DNA of 64,000 bases from assembly GCA_022457155.1 (NCBI GenBank), contig JAJGOT010000220.1, forward strand, positions 362,501-426,500, read 5' to 3'. Within the stretch, counting starts at the first letter, position 1. Every line of letters starts with the position of its first letter. Shown here piece by piece: positions 1 through 10,900 of this stretch. Below the pieces are notes generated by a model. The model saw nothing but the letters and a program-made list of their open reading frames with translations, was not told the origin of the DNA and ran no database searches. This stretch comes from Cladopsammia gracilis (taxonomy: Eukaryota > Cnidaria > Anthozoa > Scleractinia > Dendrophylliidae). Made by a program: the position numbers and the translations under genes.

Positions 1-671
1 TTGATTACTTTACCAAAGAAAAGGCGCTAGATTTAAATTCAGGCTAAATAACCACAAACGTAGATGTTCACTCCGTCGAGACAAAAGGAAAATGAGCCAC
101 TCCACAAATTAACCCATGGGGCATTGCAACTCGTGACGCACATGATCTGCTCGCAACCTCGTCCCAAGGGTCTCTCATCTTCCCGGCCCCTGGAGCGAGA
201 GAGAAGAGACCCTGCTCTGGTCTGGTCACGTGTCTTCTAGATTTTAGAAGATTCCAAATAAACGATACGGGGGAGGGGCGGCAAGTCGCTCCAGGGGAAG
301 GGAAGAACAGAGACCCGGGGGACGAGCTTGATCTGCCCGATCGAGATTGGTGATTGTACCCGCGTGACAACTGCCGCGTATCTTGTCCTGTCAAAATGTT
401 AATGCTTTCGCTTCTGCTTGGTAATTTTTTTTTTTATTTTTTCATGTTGACGTCGCTCTATCCAAAGTGCGTTTTACGCGATTTTGAAAATATTCTGTCA
501 ACAGAGAAAAAAATTACCAAATCTCTGATGAATTCTAAACGTTTTTTTTTTTAAATTTCTGACAGATTTTCTTTTTAAGTTGGTATTTAGGTAGAACACA
601 GGGGTCAAAAGCCGTATGCAAAATGCAAACTGAATTCACCATGGAATTTTAAAGAAAATTGAAGATATGTT
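1..671. other. intergenic, no gene seen
   Basis: I see no supported gene. Bases 60-165 match 10347-10440 closely (both contain CCACAAATTAACCCATGGGG), so this is a dispersed repeat shared with intron 1 of the lipase gene. The rest is unremarkable AT-rich sequence with T-runs near 425 and 545. Confidence 0.6.
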
Positions 672-1182
672 TGTTTTGAGGCCCTACTTAAATAAAAGCC
701 CAATGATGCTACCCCGCGGCATGGCAACGCTAACCTCAAGGCATCTATGGGAAATTAACATAGTGATATTATCTTGATTTCAGGGTAAAATGTGATGGCG
801 ATCCGCAAAGTATAACGGTAATTGTTTTGCCTTCAAATGTACTAAATAGGGAAACCAAATTGAAGACTAATTTGTCTGTTTTGAGGCCCTTTTTTATGCT
901 ACCGCGCGGCATGGCAACGCCAACCTCGGTACATCTATGGGAAATTAACACTGTAATATTATTTTCATTTCAGGGTAAGATGTGATGGCGATCCGCAAAG
1001 TATAACTCTAATTGTTTTGCCTCCAAATGTACTAAAAAGAGAAACCAAAAAACGTTTTTAAAGAAAATTGAAGATATATCTGTTTTGAGGCCCTACTCAG
1101 ACAAAGAGCAATGCCTTTTGTTTAAGCCCAATGATGATGCTACCGCGCGGCATGGCAACACCAACCTCGATACATCTATGGG
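672..1182. repeat. about 200-bp unit repeated in tandem
   Basis: Two full units and one partial unit lie head to tail at about 672-869, 869-1080 and 1080-1182. Each carries GAGGCCCTACT, then CCGCGCGGCATGGCAAC, CATCTATGGGAAATTAACA and GTGATGGCGATCCGCAAAG. A fourth, isolated partial copy lies at 3058-3175. The units have diverged by many substitutions. No coding capacity is seen; the origin is unknown. Confidence 0.8.
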
Positions 1183-1286
1183 AATTATACAAAAGTGAAA
1201 AAAAAAAAAAAAATTGGTGAAAGGTTTGACTGGTGATAAACTAAACTGACTAAACTGAATAAGTTCGTCGCGTCTACTGACTCCAA

Positions 1287-1472
1287 TAGACCAACTCGGC
1301 TAACGCATTGTTGTACCCAATTCAAACCTTTTGGGATTATAACTCTTTGTTCGTCATATTTCCATATCAATGAAGCATTGACATGGAAATTATATGGAAA
1401 TATTGTCAACAAAGAATCTTATTCCTAGAAGGTTTGAATTGGGTACAACAATGCGTTAGCCGAATTAGTCTA
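1287..1472. mobile_element. 186-bp palindromic MITE, copy 1
   Basis: Inverted terminal repeats of roughly 45 bp (TAGAC..., then GGCTAACGCATTGTTGTACC) flank a short core. A copy of identical length lies at 54637-54822 in the same orientation. The ends fit a TA target duplication, which suggests a Tc1/mariner-type non-autonomous element, but the superfamily is inference. Confidence 0.85.
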
Positions 1473-1544
1473 TTTGCTTTGTCTATGAGATATGCTTCAC
1501 GCGCTTTTCGTACAGTCTCTGCTATCACGTATTAATTCCAGCGG

Positions 1545-1728
1545 TATACACCTTATTCCAAAATGGCAGGCAATTTATTATTCTTTTGTATGCATATCAA
1601 TTAGCCCTTTTTGCCTCATTTTCGCGTGAAAATTCTGTTGTATTTTGCACATGCTGACGAGGCAACAAGGGCTAATCAACATGACATATAAAAGAATAAG
1701 TTGGCCGCCATTTTGGAAAAAGGTGTAT
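1545..1728. mobile_element. palindromic MITE related to 21539-21717
   Basis: Terminal inverted repeats read TACACCTTATTCCAAAATGG on the left and the diverged complement on the right. An inner inverted arm follows (TTTATTATTCTTTTGTATGC against the complement near 1683-1700). The arms are related to those of the element at 21539-21717, so both belong to one family. Confidence 0.75.
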
Positions 1729-1795
1729 AAGTTGCAGATTGTTCCAAATTTGCACTCCCCTGTATTTTAAGTATAGTTTAAAAAACGAGCAGTAG

Positions 1796-1853
1796 TGTAT
1801 TATCAGGTTTAAAAACTCGAGGCGAAGCCGAGAGTTTTTACACCTGATAATAC
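1796..1853. repeat. short hairpin
   Basis: GTATTATCAGGTTTAAAAAC and its complement surround a GAGGCGAAGCC centre, giving arms of about 24 bp with small mismatches. It is probably a fragment of a palindromic mobile element; no gene overlaps it. Confidence 0.6.
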
Positions 1854-3057
1854 ACGTGCTGCGAGTTTTTTTGAACGGCTTCAAAAACATTCTTTCCAAA
1901 GCGTGTCCCTTCGGAATTAAAACAATTGCGCTTTTGTGCAAAGAGGAAATTAGCATACGAGAAAAACAAGTAGACTAGACTAATTAGCATACAACACATG
2001 TGCCATGTCTTCGACGAAGTGACCATTGCTTCCCGGCTCCTGTCGAAAGTTTTGGGATTTTATAGTTCTGAGGGAAAACATCTACTGAAAAATGCTATAC
2101 TTAAGTTATCAGGTACGGTAGATAAAACGGCAGACAATTTGGTAGAGAACGAGTAGAAATAAGCAGCTTCCATGCGAACCAGTCGTTTACCTGGCAATTT
2201 ACACGAGGGCGCTGGTGTCATTCACATAACGGCTCACTTGTTAAACTGTTGGTTGTTTATTTTGTTGGGAAGATTCCAAATAGAATAGCGAAAGACCAGA
2301 TTTCGTAAAACAGTACTGTACAAAAATATTAAACTACCCATATCAGTATTCTTTATATAAAGATTACGTGTGATCTTAATATAAATATCACGGTCATTTT
2401 AAAATCATTCTCATTAAAACTTCAGCGATAATTGCATTGTTTGCCCATTCAGCCCCGAACTCTCCTGTGACTGAAATCAAAGCCGCCACCAGGCTTTTCA
2501 TAATGACCGTAGATTACCAGGTATAAAGGCTCATACACGTGATCGATTTGCATCGTGTGATTGGCTGATATGCTCATGAATTATTAATGCATTTTTGAAT
2601 AAAATTATAAAAATGTCTCATAGTTGGTCCATCTGTGATCAATAAATATATTAGATGCTGATCGAGTATCATAATTATGACTGGTTTCCTTTAATGTAAA
2701 ATAATTTTTATAACAGTTTGGCAGTTCACTGTTATTATTTTAAGTACGAGTACATAAAGAATTACATTGGATCTTACAGATCAGGTTTTTAGAATTTCAT
2801 GTTATGTGATTATAAATACAACGTTCCTCTTTAGTAGTAATAAAGTGTTTGTTTTGCAAAGCGAAATATTGGCCACTATCTGATTATATTCCACTCAGTT
2901 TTATTTTATTTGCTTCTGCTTCTGTTTTTCTGCCGTAAGGATCAGTTTGCCGTTTCTTTTGTTTCACTTCAAGTATTCAATACTGATCTAGGTCTGAAAA
3001 CGCAGATCCGGCCATTCTCAACGGTTTGGTGCAGTGATCATGCATTCTATGTTTCCT
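1854..3057. other. intergenic, no feature recognised
   Basis: AT-rich sequence with no coding exon or clear repeat structure that I could identify on either strand. In particular I found no second exon for the paralogous lipase exon at 3605-3737, although it would be expected on the minus strand somewhere to the left. Confidence 0.5.
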
Positions 3058-3604
3058 TTTCATGGGAAATTAATAATATAATATTATCTTGATTTCAGGG
3101 TAAAATGTGATGGCGATCCGCAAAGTATAACTCTTATTGTTTTGCCTTCAAATGTACTAAATAGGGAAACCAAGCAAAAGTGACAAAATATAATATTGAT
3201 GCAGTTTCCCTTCTACATTCAAACATCTAGTGTCAGCTTTAATATAAACTGCTAGCCGTCTCTCTCTGGATCGGTCGAGCGGGAGAGGAATCCCGGGGAG
3301 CAAATACGCAATCGGCGATCGACCGAGCGAAAGTAATTCTTCTCTCCTGTAAGTTAATGTTTAACTTTCAGGAGGATATTGTGGGTTCCACTGCATTTTT
3401 CTCGTGATTAGCTCACCCGCTCGAGACTTGTGATCATAATGCTTGTAATTGTAGATAAATCCCTTAAAGTTATTGAGCTGTACTTTCCCGTGGTAATGTT
3501 TGTTTCTAATTATTCCGCAAGATGCAATTGGTGATTCTTTTCGGTTTCGAGTTTTGTCACTACTGGAAATGAAGGGGTTTAAAAAAGGGGATTTCAATAT
3601 TTAC

Positions 3605-3737
3605 CGATGATCACTGGTGTCTTGATCTCGTTGGCTGGCGTTGGGCGTTCTGTCGGTTTGTTCCACAACCAAAATCCCTCAGCGGAACTGAGAATGCAGG
3701 CTAATGCCACTGGCAGGAAAAAATTTCTAACCCGCAT
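3605..3737 (-). CDS. first coding exon of a tandem lipase (PLA2G15-like) paralogue
   Basis: The minus strand encodes 44 residues plus one base, starting M-R-V-R-N-F-F-L, with a hydrophobic signal-peptide core followed by GFWLWNKPTERP and ending NEIKTPVII. It is nearly identical to exon 1 of the complete gene at 11202-11334, is the same length (133 bp), and has the same phase-1 GTAAAT donor. Upstream TATA and inverted CCAAT motifs and the start of intron 1 are duplicated too. The frame is intact. No exon 2 is visible in the 3.6 kb to the left, so either the remaining exons lie beyond the window or this is an orphan exon left by a partial duplication. Confidence 0.8.
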
Positions 3738-3805
3738 TTTGAGCCCAAGCGAGCTGCGGAAGTTATTTCAAATTTATGATGATTGTGATTTGTCTGACTC
3801 CTGCT

Positions 3806-3842
3806 GTTATAAATACTTCTTGATTACTTCTGACCAATCACA
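3806..3842 (-). promoter_or_regulatory. putative core promoter of the paralogue (TATA and CCAAT)
   Basis: Read on the minus strand, GATTGGTC (an inverted CCAAT box, 3833-3840) is followed by TATTTATAA (3808-3816), about 70 bp before the ATG. The same two motifs in the same order precede exon 1 of the complete gene. Conservation between the copies supports function, but it also follows simply from the duplication. Confidence 0.5.
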
Positions 3843-3849
3843 CACTAGG

Positions 3850-4597
3850 TTCAAATAAATACAAATGTAATATTTGAAGATTGGCGCGAGGGAGTACTCC
3901 TCTATATCAATCAATGAATCTTTATTTGCCCCTAAGCTCACGTGACTGGTTTGTGAAACGACTGGAAAGCTGAGACCGTAAATAATACTGAGCGTCGAAA
4001 ACGCAAATGGAAGAATCTTTCTTTGGATGAAAGAATAAATGAATGATTTTGAATGAATTAACGAGTTCAAAGATGGCTGATCAGTGTTAATGTAATAGTT
4101 GATCACGTGGATGAACATGGTTGAAAACATTGAGTACAGTTGTTAGAGGGATGTGTTGTTACAGACTCAAAGTTTTATCATGTTGTCCTCAAAAACGGTG
4201 TCTGCGATTTCTTGAATGTGGTTTACTTTTTTGGCACATCTGTCTACAAAAAAAAATCCCCTCCTCCAGAAAATGTATATAAAGTTGTTCGGGCTTTCTC
4301 GTAACGCGAGAGCGTAAAATCACGAAAACTAAAGATGATGGCCTCATTCTATAAATTTGGTTAAAGAAAACTACAGACTTTTGTCTAATCATTGAATTAT
4401 TTACTGTCTTGGTGGGGTTAGATGTGGTAATTTATCGTGCTTTTCCTTAAAAACAACAAAACGCTAAAATTACGTCATTCATGAGAACCCACTAAAACGG
4501 ACATCCCGTTTAAACGGACAGTTTTTGTGTTTCTGCAAAGCCGAACTCCAAAGCTGGCGTAAAAGCAAATACCAGGCTAGAGTTTCAGAGGTAATGA
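3850..4597. other. spacer between the tandem lipase genes
   Basis: This lies between the paralogue promoter and the 3' end of the complete lipase gene. I see no exon. Bases 3887-3910 (GAGGGAGTACTCCTCTATATC) look like a remnant of the CCCGGGGG/TACTCCC MITE family whose longer relative sits at the matching place upstream of the other copy (11495-11806). Confidence 0.45.
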
Positions 4598-4607
4598 TTT
4601 ATTTATT
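4598..4607 (-). terminator. putative polyadenylation signal of the lipase gene
   Basis: Two overlapping AATAAA hexamers occur on the minus strand, 164-173 bp after the stop codon at 4771-4773. They are the first good hexamers downstream and would give a short 3' UTR. Confidence 0.5.
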
Positions 4608-4770
4608 TGTTCTTTTAACCGTTTACACTGTATAATTTAAAATGAGTTTCTATTGACATGCAAATAAAACTAATTTTCCCATGGAAACTGAGTTTTCTAA
4701 CAGATCTTACTCTATTTTACAAATACGATTGGAAAACTGCTCTTTCTTAAATTCAACATAGTTTTGTAGT

Positions 4771-5339
4771 CTAGAACAACAAAGCCTTTACATAATTTTG
4801 CACGTTTTCATCGCTGAGAACTCCATCGTGATTCACCGTGGGATACTGCTGCCATTTTACACTGTAGGGCTGCCGCTTGTCCCACTTACTGCAGGCCTCC
4901 AAGCTGCGTATGTCAACCGTGCCATCTCCGTCCCCATAAACCACTTGGGGTTGAGTATCCGGGAACTCGCCTTCACCAAACGTGTAACTCTTAGCCGTCT
5001 TGACACCAGTGCCGTACAAACAGTGAACGGTTACGTTTGGAGCATGCGCATTTAGTGGATAATTGGGAGTCCCTACAAGTTTTTGCAGTGTTGTTCCAAG
5101 CGGGAAGCCGATATCGTCAAAGAATTCATTATAGTCGCTCACAGTGTAATTGCGTTCCGGTGTTTTGGCTAAAACTTCATTCGCTGACCACAGCTCGCTG
5201 CTCGGAAGCAAAAATATGTTACTTGTGTAGGTGCGTTGTTCGGCTCTGACGGTTAGCGGGTTTACAATGAAATGTGGGATACCGAGAGTGTTGCCAGAGG
5301 TATATAGACTGATCTGCTCTGCGGTGCCGCCCCAAACTC
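4771..5339 (-). CDS. PLA2G15: lipase exon 5 with the catalytic Asp and His, and stop
   Basis: Acceptor CCGCTAG| at 5341-5340. It encodes residues 229-417 and ends KALLF-stop. It holds GVWGGTAEQ (aligned with family GAPWGG), NYTVSDYNEFFDDIGF, HCLYGTG, GDGDGTVD (Asp367) and PTVNHDG (His399). Several Asn-X-Thr sites (NYT, NVT) fit a glycosylated lumenal protein. Confidence 0.95.
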
Positions 5340-7892
5340 CTAGCGGACAAAGTTAAACAAAATTAATGATTCGTAATTTGTACTCCTCCTTAGGTAAATA
5401 TTTTTTAAAGACCGGTTAGAAACAAATAAAAAAAAACTAAAACCTTTTCGTTTTTCTCTTTTCCTCTAAAACTCTAAAACCTTTTCGTTTTATTTAAAGA
5501 GAAACTAGTTGCTTTCGTGATGTGTGGCCTTGTAAGGAAAACTGTCATCTAACTGTATTACGATTTTTAGAAAGTGAATAAAACATGTCGGCCGCGGGAA
5601 AAAACAATAATATACATGATATTCTTATGTGTTTTTAATTTGCAGAACACAATTCAAAGAATGACAGAAAGAAACCCTTAAGAAAGAGAGTAACAATGCG
5701 GTTGCGTTGATGAAAATTAATGTAATAACCTTCATGGCAAAAAATTGGGTGACATTTGCCTCTAAGTTTTTTAACTCGTCCCCAGACCCCCAATTTGAAC
5801 GCCATTTTTTAAAGGGAAAATCAACATTTCACCCATTTATGAATTACTTTTCGGAAATCCACACTCGGATTCCAGTAATTTGGTTATTATTCTATCTGGA
5901 AACGTTAACATATTTTAATAACTTAAAAAACAGTCCCATCATTTTGACCTTGAAGTGACCAATGTCAAGTAAAGGCTTATATGAAGTTCAACCGCGCGGT
6001 CATCGCTTTTAGCGGTATAACTCATTTTAATCGGCATAATGTCAACATCCACACTCGGTTTTGAAGAGACTGGGATCTTGTGAACATTTTGGTGGGAAAT
6101 ATGATTTAGTTGGAGCGAAAAAAATCCCGTCATTTTGCCATTTTTTCAGTGCACTATGCTTCGACTGAGCCAATTTTGGCTTCTATTAGTCTGTATCTAT
6201 TCGCATGCTCTACTGTCAATGCATGGCCTGGCAATTTATGACTTACTTTTCGGAAATCCACACTCGGATTCCAGTAATATGGTTATTATTCTATCTAGAA
6301 ACGTTAAAATATTTTAATAACTTTTAAAAAAAGTACCGTCATTTTTACCTTGAAGTGAGCAATTTCGTATAAAGGCTTGTATGGAGTTCGACCGCGCGGT
6401 CATCGCTTTAAGCGTTCCAACTCATTTTAACAGGCGCAATGTCAACATCCACACTCGGTTTTGGAAAGATTGGAATCTAGTAAACATTTCGGTGGGAAAT
6501 TTGATTTGGTTCGAGCGAAAAAACCTCCGTCACTTTGCACTTTTCAGCCGGAAAGATTTCCGTTTAACCCCACACATTAGTTATGCATACCGTTCTAAAA
6601 CTAAAACAAAAGCCAAAACAATAGAAATCCAAAAGCAAAACAATAGCGCATACATACATAATAGGCCATTTGCACGATGACGTCATTTGACTACTACTAC
6701 CAGAATTCATTTCGTTTTTCTTTTCTTATTTAAATTTTGTAATCCCAGTGCGGTTTAAATAACAATAGCCCTAATTTGCACTACAAAACAAAAAACTGAA
6801 GGATTCTGGTAGTAGTAGTCAAATGATGTCATCGTGCAAATGGCCTATTATGAGCAATAGTTCATTTTGGTAACGCTCACGCCCGGAGCAAATGTCTCGT
6901 CTGAGGGATCAATATTTGGAATGCATCAGTCTTCGTCAAGTTTAGAACCGTACAGTTTTGTAGGAAAGACCTTCTCATGCAACTGCTCCTGACCTGAGAG
7001 TGTAATCCATTGTAGAATGTATTTGTCCTTCCATTCTTTCGTTTGTTTATTTAAGAAAACCAAACTGTAAGGACATCCTAAGCTGTGACTCATCAATGTA
7101 ATTCTTTTGTTGCCGTTTGATGAATACGTTTCCTCGATCAGTTCCTTCAGGTGTGTAAAATATTCTGATTGTGATTCTGAAAGGGGTCAAAATTCAAGTT
7201 AGCCGATCTCTTTTAATTCTTTTCAGTCCCGATAGTTAGGGGGGTAAGGGGATAGGAAGGTAAGGATAACTTACCGGGCCGTAGTATCAGTATCCCACAG
7301 TACAGTATCCCACGAGGAGGGGAAGGCAAGGATGGGAGACGGGGGGAGGAGAGAGAAGAACTTACCGGGCCCGTATCTGATGTCATACGGAGGGATCTGC
7401 CCTAAAAGTCACACCTCTTTCGTATCCCCATGAAACCCCAAGTCCCAAGGGAAGGGGAAGGGTGGGGGATAGGGGGGAAGAGGAAGGAACTTACCGGACC
7501 CTTATCACCCCTGAAGTCACACGGACCTGCTCCGACAGTTACACCTCTTTCGTATCCCCATGAGGCCCAAATCCCAAGGGGAGGAAGAGAGTGGGAGACG
7601 GGAGGAGAAGGAGGATCTTACCGGGCCCGCGTCTGAAGTCATACGGAGCTGCTCTGACAGTCACACCTCGTTTGTATCCCCATGATGCCAAAGCTTCCAC
7701 CATTGGTGCAAAATATTCTACCAAATTATCAGAATCCAGGTGCTCTATTGTATCAGTGTCTCCAAATCCGGGAACTCTCGTTTCCACGCCGGGAGAATTC
7801 TTGATTGTTTTCGTACTTTCGTCGTACACAAGTCTATGAGGTTCGTTGAAAAAGAAAAACATGTTTGAATACTGTTAAAACTGAGTACTATA

Positions 7893-7960
<68 letters not shown>

Positions 7961-10900
7961 TATAGTGAGCTAGAATGTCTCAAATCGTTTGAATAGAAAC
8001 TTGCCTTTTTCTCTCTGGAGGCATTCTAGACTGTCTCCATACTTTCGCAGAAGCTTTTCCGAGATTCCAGATATTCTTTTTGACGATAACAGAAAATGGA
8101 CGAAGGTTTCTCTCACAGTAAAAAGAAACGGCAACAACACAAAAACACTACCGTTGCCTACCTCATGTTATCTGTTAAGCAGTTGATGGCCCCTGGTAAA
8201 AGAGAGGATATCTTCAGCCATAATGAGAAGTAATCTGAAGTTTTTTGGCTGCAATACCAGTGGAGAACTTTGGGTTTGTTGAGCTTCGCTTGTAGTTGGC
8301 TTCCCCCTGTACCGGGTACTAAAGAATGGACAAAACAATAGTATGGATAGTGCGACAATATTCTACTACTTGCTCTGCTCTGCTCTGCTCTGCTCTGCTC
8401 TGCTCTGCTCTACTCTACTCCACGCTACTCTACTCTACTCTACTTCACCCTACCCTACTCCACTCTACTTTACTCCACTCCACTCTACCCTACTCCATTC
8501 TCCTCTACTCCACTCTCCTCTACTCCACTCTACTCTACTTTACTCTACTCTACTCGACTCCACTCTACTCTCCACTCCATTCCACGTTACTCCACTCCAC
8601 TTTAGTTTACTTCACTCCACTCCACTCTACTCTACTCTACTCTTTCCTTCTTGGCTCTACTCTTCTTCTCTCTTCTCTGCTCTCTACTCCACTCGTCAGC
8701 TCTTCTCTTCTTGTGTTTCGATTGTGTTTGCCTAACTTTTCAGCTATTTTCAAAGATCCTTGTTTACTTCTATACCAAGAGAAACATGTCTGTGGACAGC
8801 ATTATTTACATTTACTGCACTACTGCTGACTTGTGCCCAGTGCTCTCTACTGTTCTATTTTTAAATCATGCGACGACCTCATGCGACTGCGTTTCCATCA
8901 GGAGAAGTGACTGGGAAAGAGTCAGGTGCTGAGCAATACATTGGCCAATAGCCTGGCGCGTAGGAGGGGGAGTTCGAGGGTTGCGCCTAGATCATACCGT
9001 CCAGAAGGACGTCGGATATCTTATTGAGACTTATATAACGTAATTTTATTTTCAATAAATAGTTCAGTTTAAAAACGAAAATCTAAAATCCCCACTCAGG
9101 ATTGAACCTGTGACCTCAACTAGGCTTAGGCTTACAGAGCATACCGTACCACTGTACCACCTAGCTTCTCGGGGTGCTTAGTCCAAAATTTAACTATATA
9201 AACTGCTATCCCTAACCTCAACTGAAAGCTAACCAGTTATTCCGTTATAATATAAGTTTTAATAAGGTGTCCGACGTCCTTCTGGACGGTATGATTTGGG
9301 CTTGACCAACTAACCCCCTTTGAAAATCAATAATGGCGGACTGAAAATGAAACGCTGATTACTTAGCATTTAAATTATGTACTGGTGGTCAAACTAGAAG
9401 AAATGTTAATATAAACAAGTTCTTTGTACCCAAGCTCTTCCGATGTCTCAACTCCATCCAGTGCAAATAAAAGGAAATATGTTAAGAATCCTGGGATATA
9501 CGAAATTCGTATGGTGTTTGATGTTTTTGCGGTAAAACCGCAACCGCCCAAACACTCACAACAACGCATGCTTTTATCGATACAGGAGATTCACTTTAAG
9601 TAACACAGTTCAAGGGTTGTCATTATTCACACACAATTTAGTACAAGCTGAGTAATCCCGCCAAGACGAAATGCAGGGAATACAATTTCAGGGGACCTAG
9701 CTGATACGTGTTCAGTGTAGCATTTTATATCATTTATTAGCTGATACGTGTTCAGTGCATACTGACTTTAATGCTACTTTCAGTACAGGGACGGCGTAAC
9801 CGGGGGGACTGGTTAAGTTAAGTCAGGCCAGGATATATGTATCAAGTGTTATCTGTATTAAGCTAAATCTGTAAGCACTAAAAATTCCTGTCATTTTACA
9901 CTTGATCGAGATTGGTTTTTTGACGAAATATCTCGCGGAGAATGCTGAAAATAGCATTTCCCCAGACCCCCTAGTCGCTGCATTCACCCCCATTTAAAAG
10001 AACCTTCAGAAAAATACGAACACCCCTTCTTAAACCTCAGCTACGCGCGTGCGCGGATAACCTAGTAGTAGACAACCGATCACAAAGTCGATTGCTTATG
10101 AATAGTCTATAGGAATAGTCTATGTAATGCATTCAGTCAATAGAGTTTGTTCTCTAGAACACGTGGAAAGGTCTTGGCGTGACTTAGGTCTCGTTGCACT
10201 GACCTGGAGTAAATTTGATCTTTCTGCATGTCTTGTTTATTTAATGGTTTATTTAATTCAAATTCGGAAAGCGTCTGAGAAAGAGAAAAACCGGTCTCTA
10301 CGAAGAATTTTGGCGTTTGTAGACTTGTAAATACCGCAAAAGTAGGAGATGTTCACTCCGTCGAGAAAAAGGAAAAATGAGCCGCTCCACAAATTAACCC
10401 ATGGGGTATTGTAACTCGTGACGCTCATTGTCGGTGAGCATAGATAACATCGGTTCTTTGCAACCCCACAAACCAATTGTTTTCACTGCGACCGCTGGGC
10501 AGAAATCAGGTTTCACCCGATGTTATCTAATGCCGACAGAGCTTGTCTTCGTGATTAGCTCGTCCACTCGGGACTTGTGATTGTAGGTAAATCTCCCGGG
10601 GGGTGGGTTACTATACTCCCATATATGAGCTATATAGGTATGTGCCGTTGTGAAGTCTATGGTTTTCAGGCAGTTTAGTCTGGGATAGGGTATAGTAATC
10701 AGAGATTTTTGTCTAGAATAGGGTGTCATTTTCCGCGAAACTGATCAGTTACGTGAATAATTTAGTCTAGACAATGTTTACTGCAAATGGCATTTAAAAA
10801 TCGGTACGGCGGGCAAAAGGGCATTTTTACTGACCCCTGTTAACTAAAACCTGTAATAGTGAACGAGTTTCTGGAAAATAGCGAGTCTGGAATAAGTCTA

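Noticed and set aside
68..394. 108-codon minus-strand frame near the left edge
   Set aside because: It overlaps a dispersed repeat shared with 10347-10440, is Ser/Pro/Arg-biased, and has no family resemblance.
8326..8829. Long Leu/Ser/Thr-rich open frames in two registers
   Set aside because: They are translations of the CTACT/CTGCT pentamer array in an intron of the opposite strand.
9088..9176. A functional tRNA gene
   Set aside because: The B box is perfect, but the anticodon arm is irregular and the sequence sits in a foldback element, so I call it tRNA-derived only.
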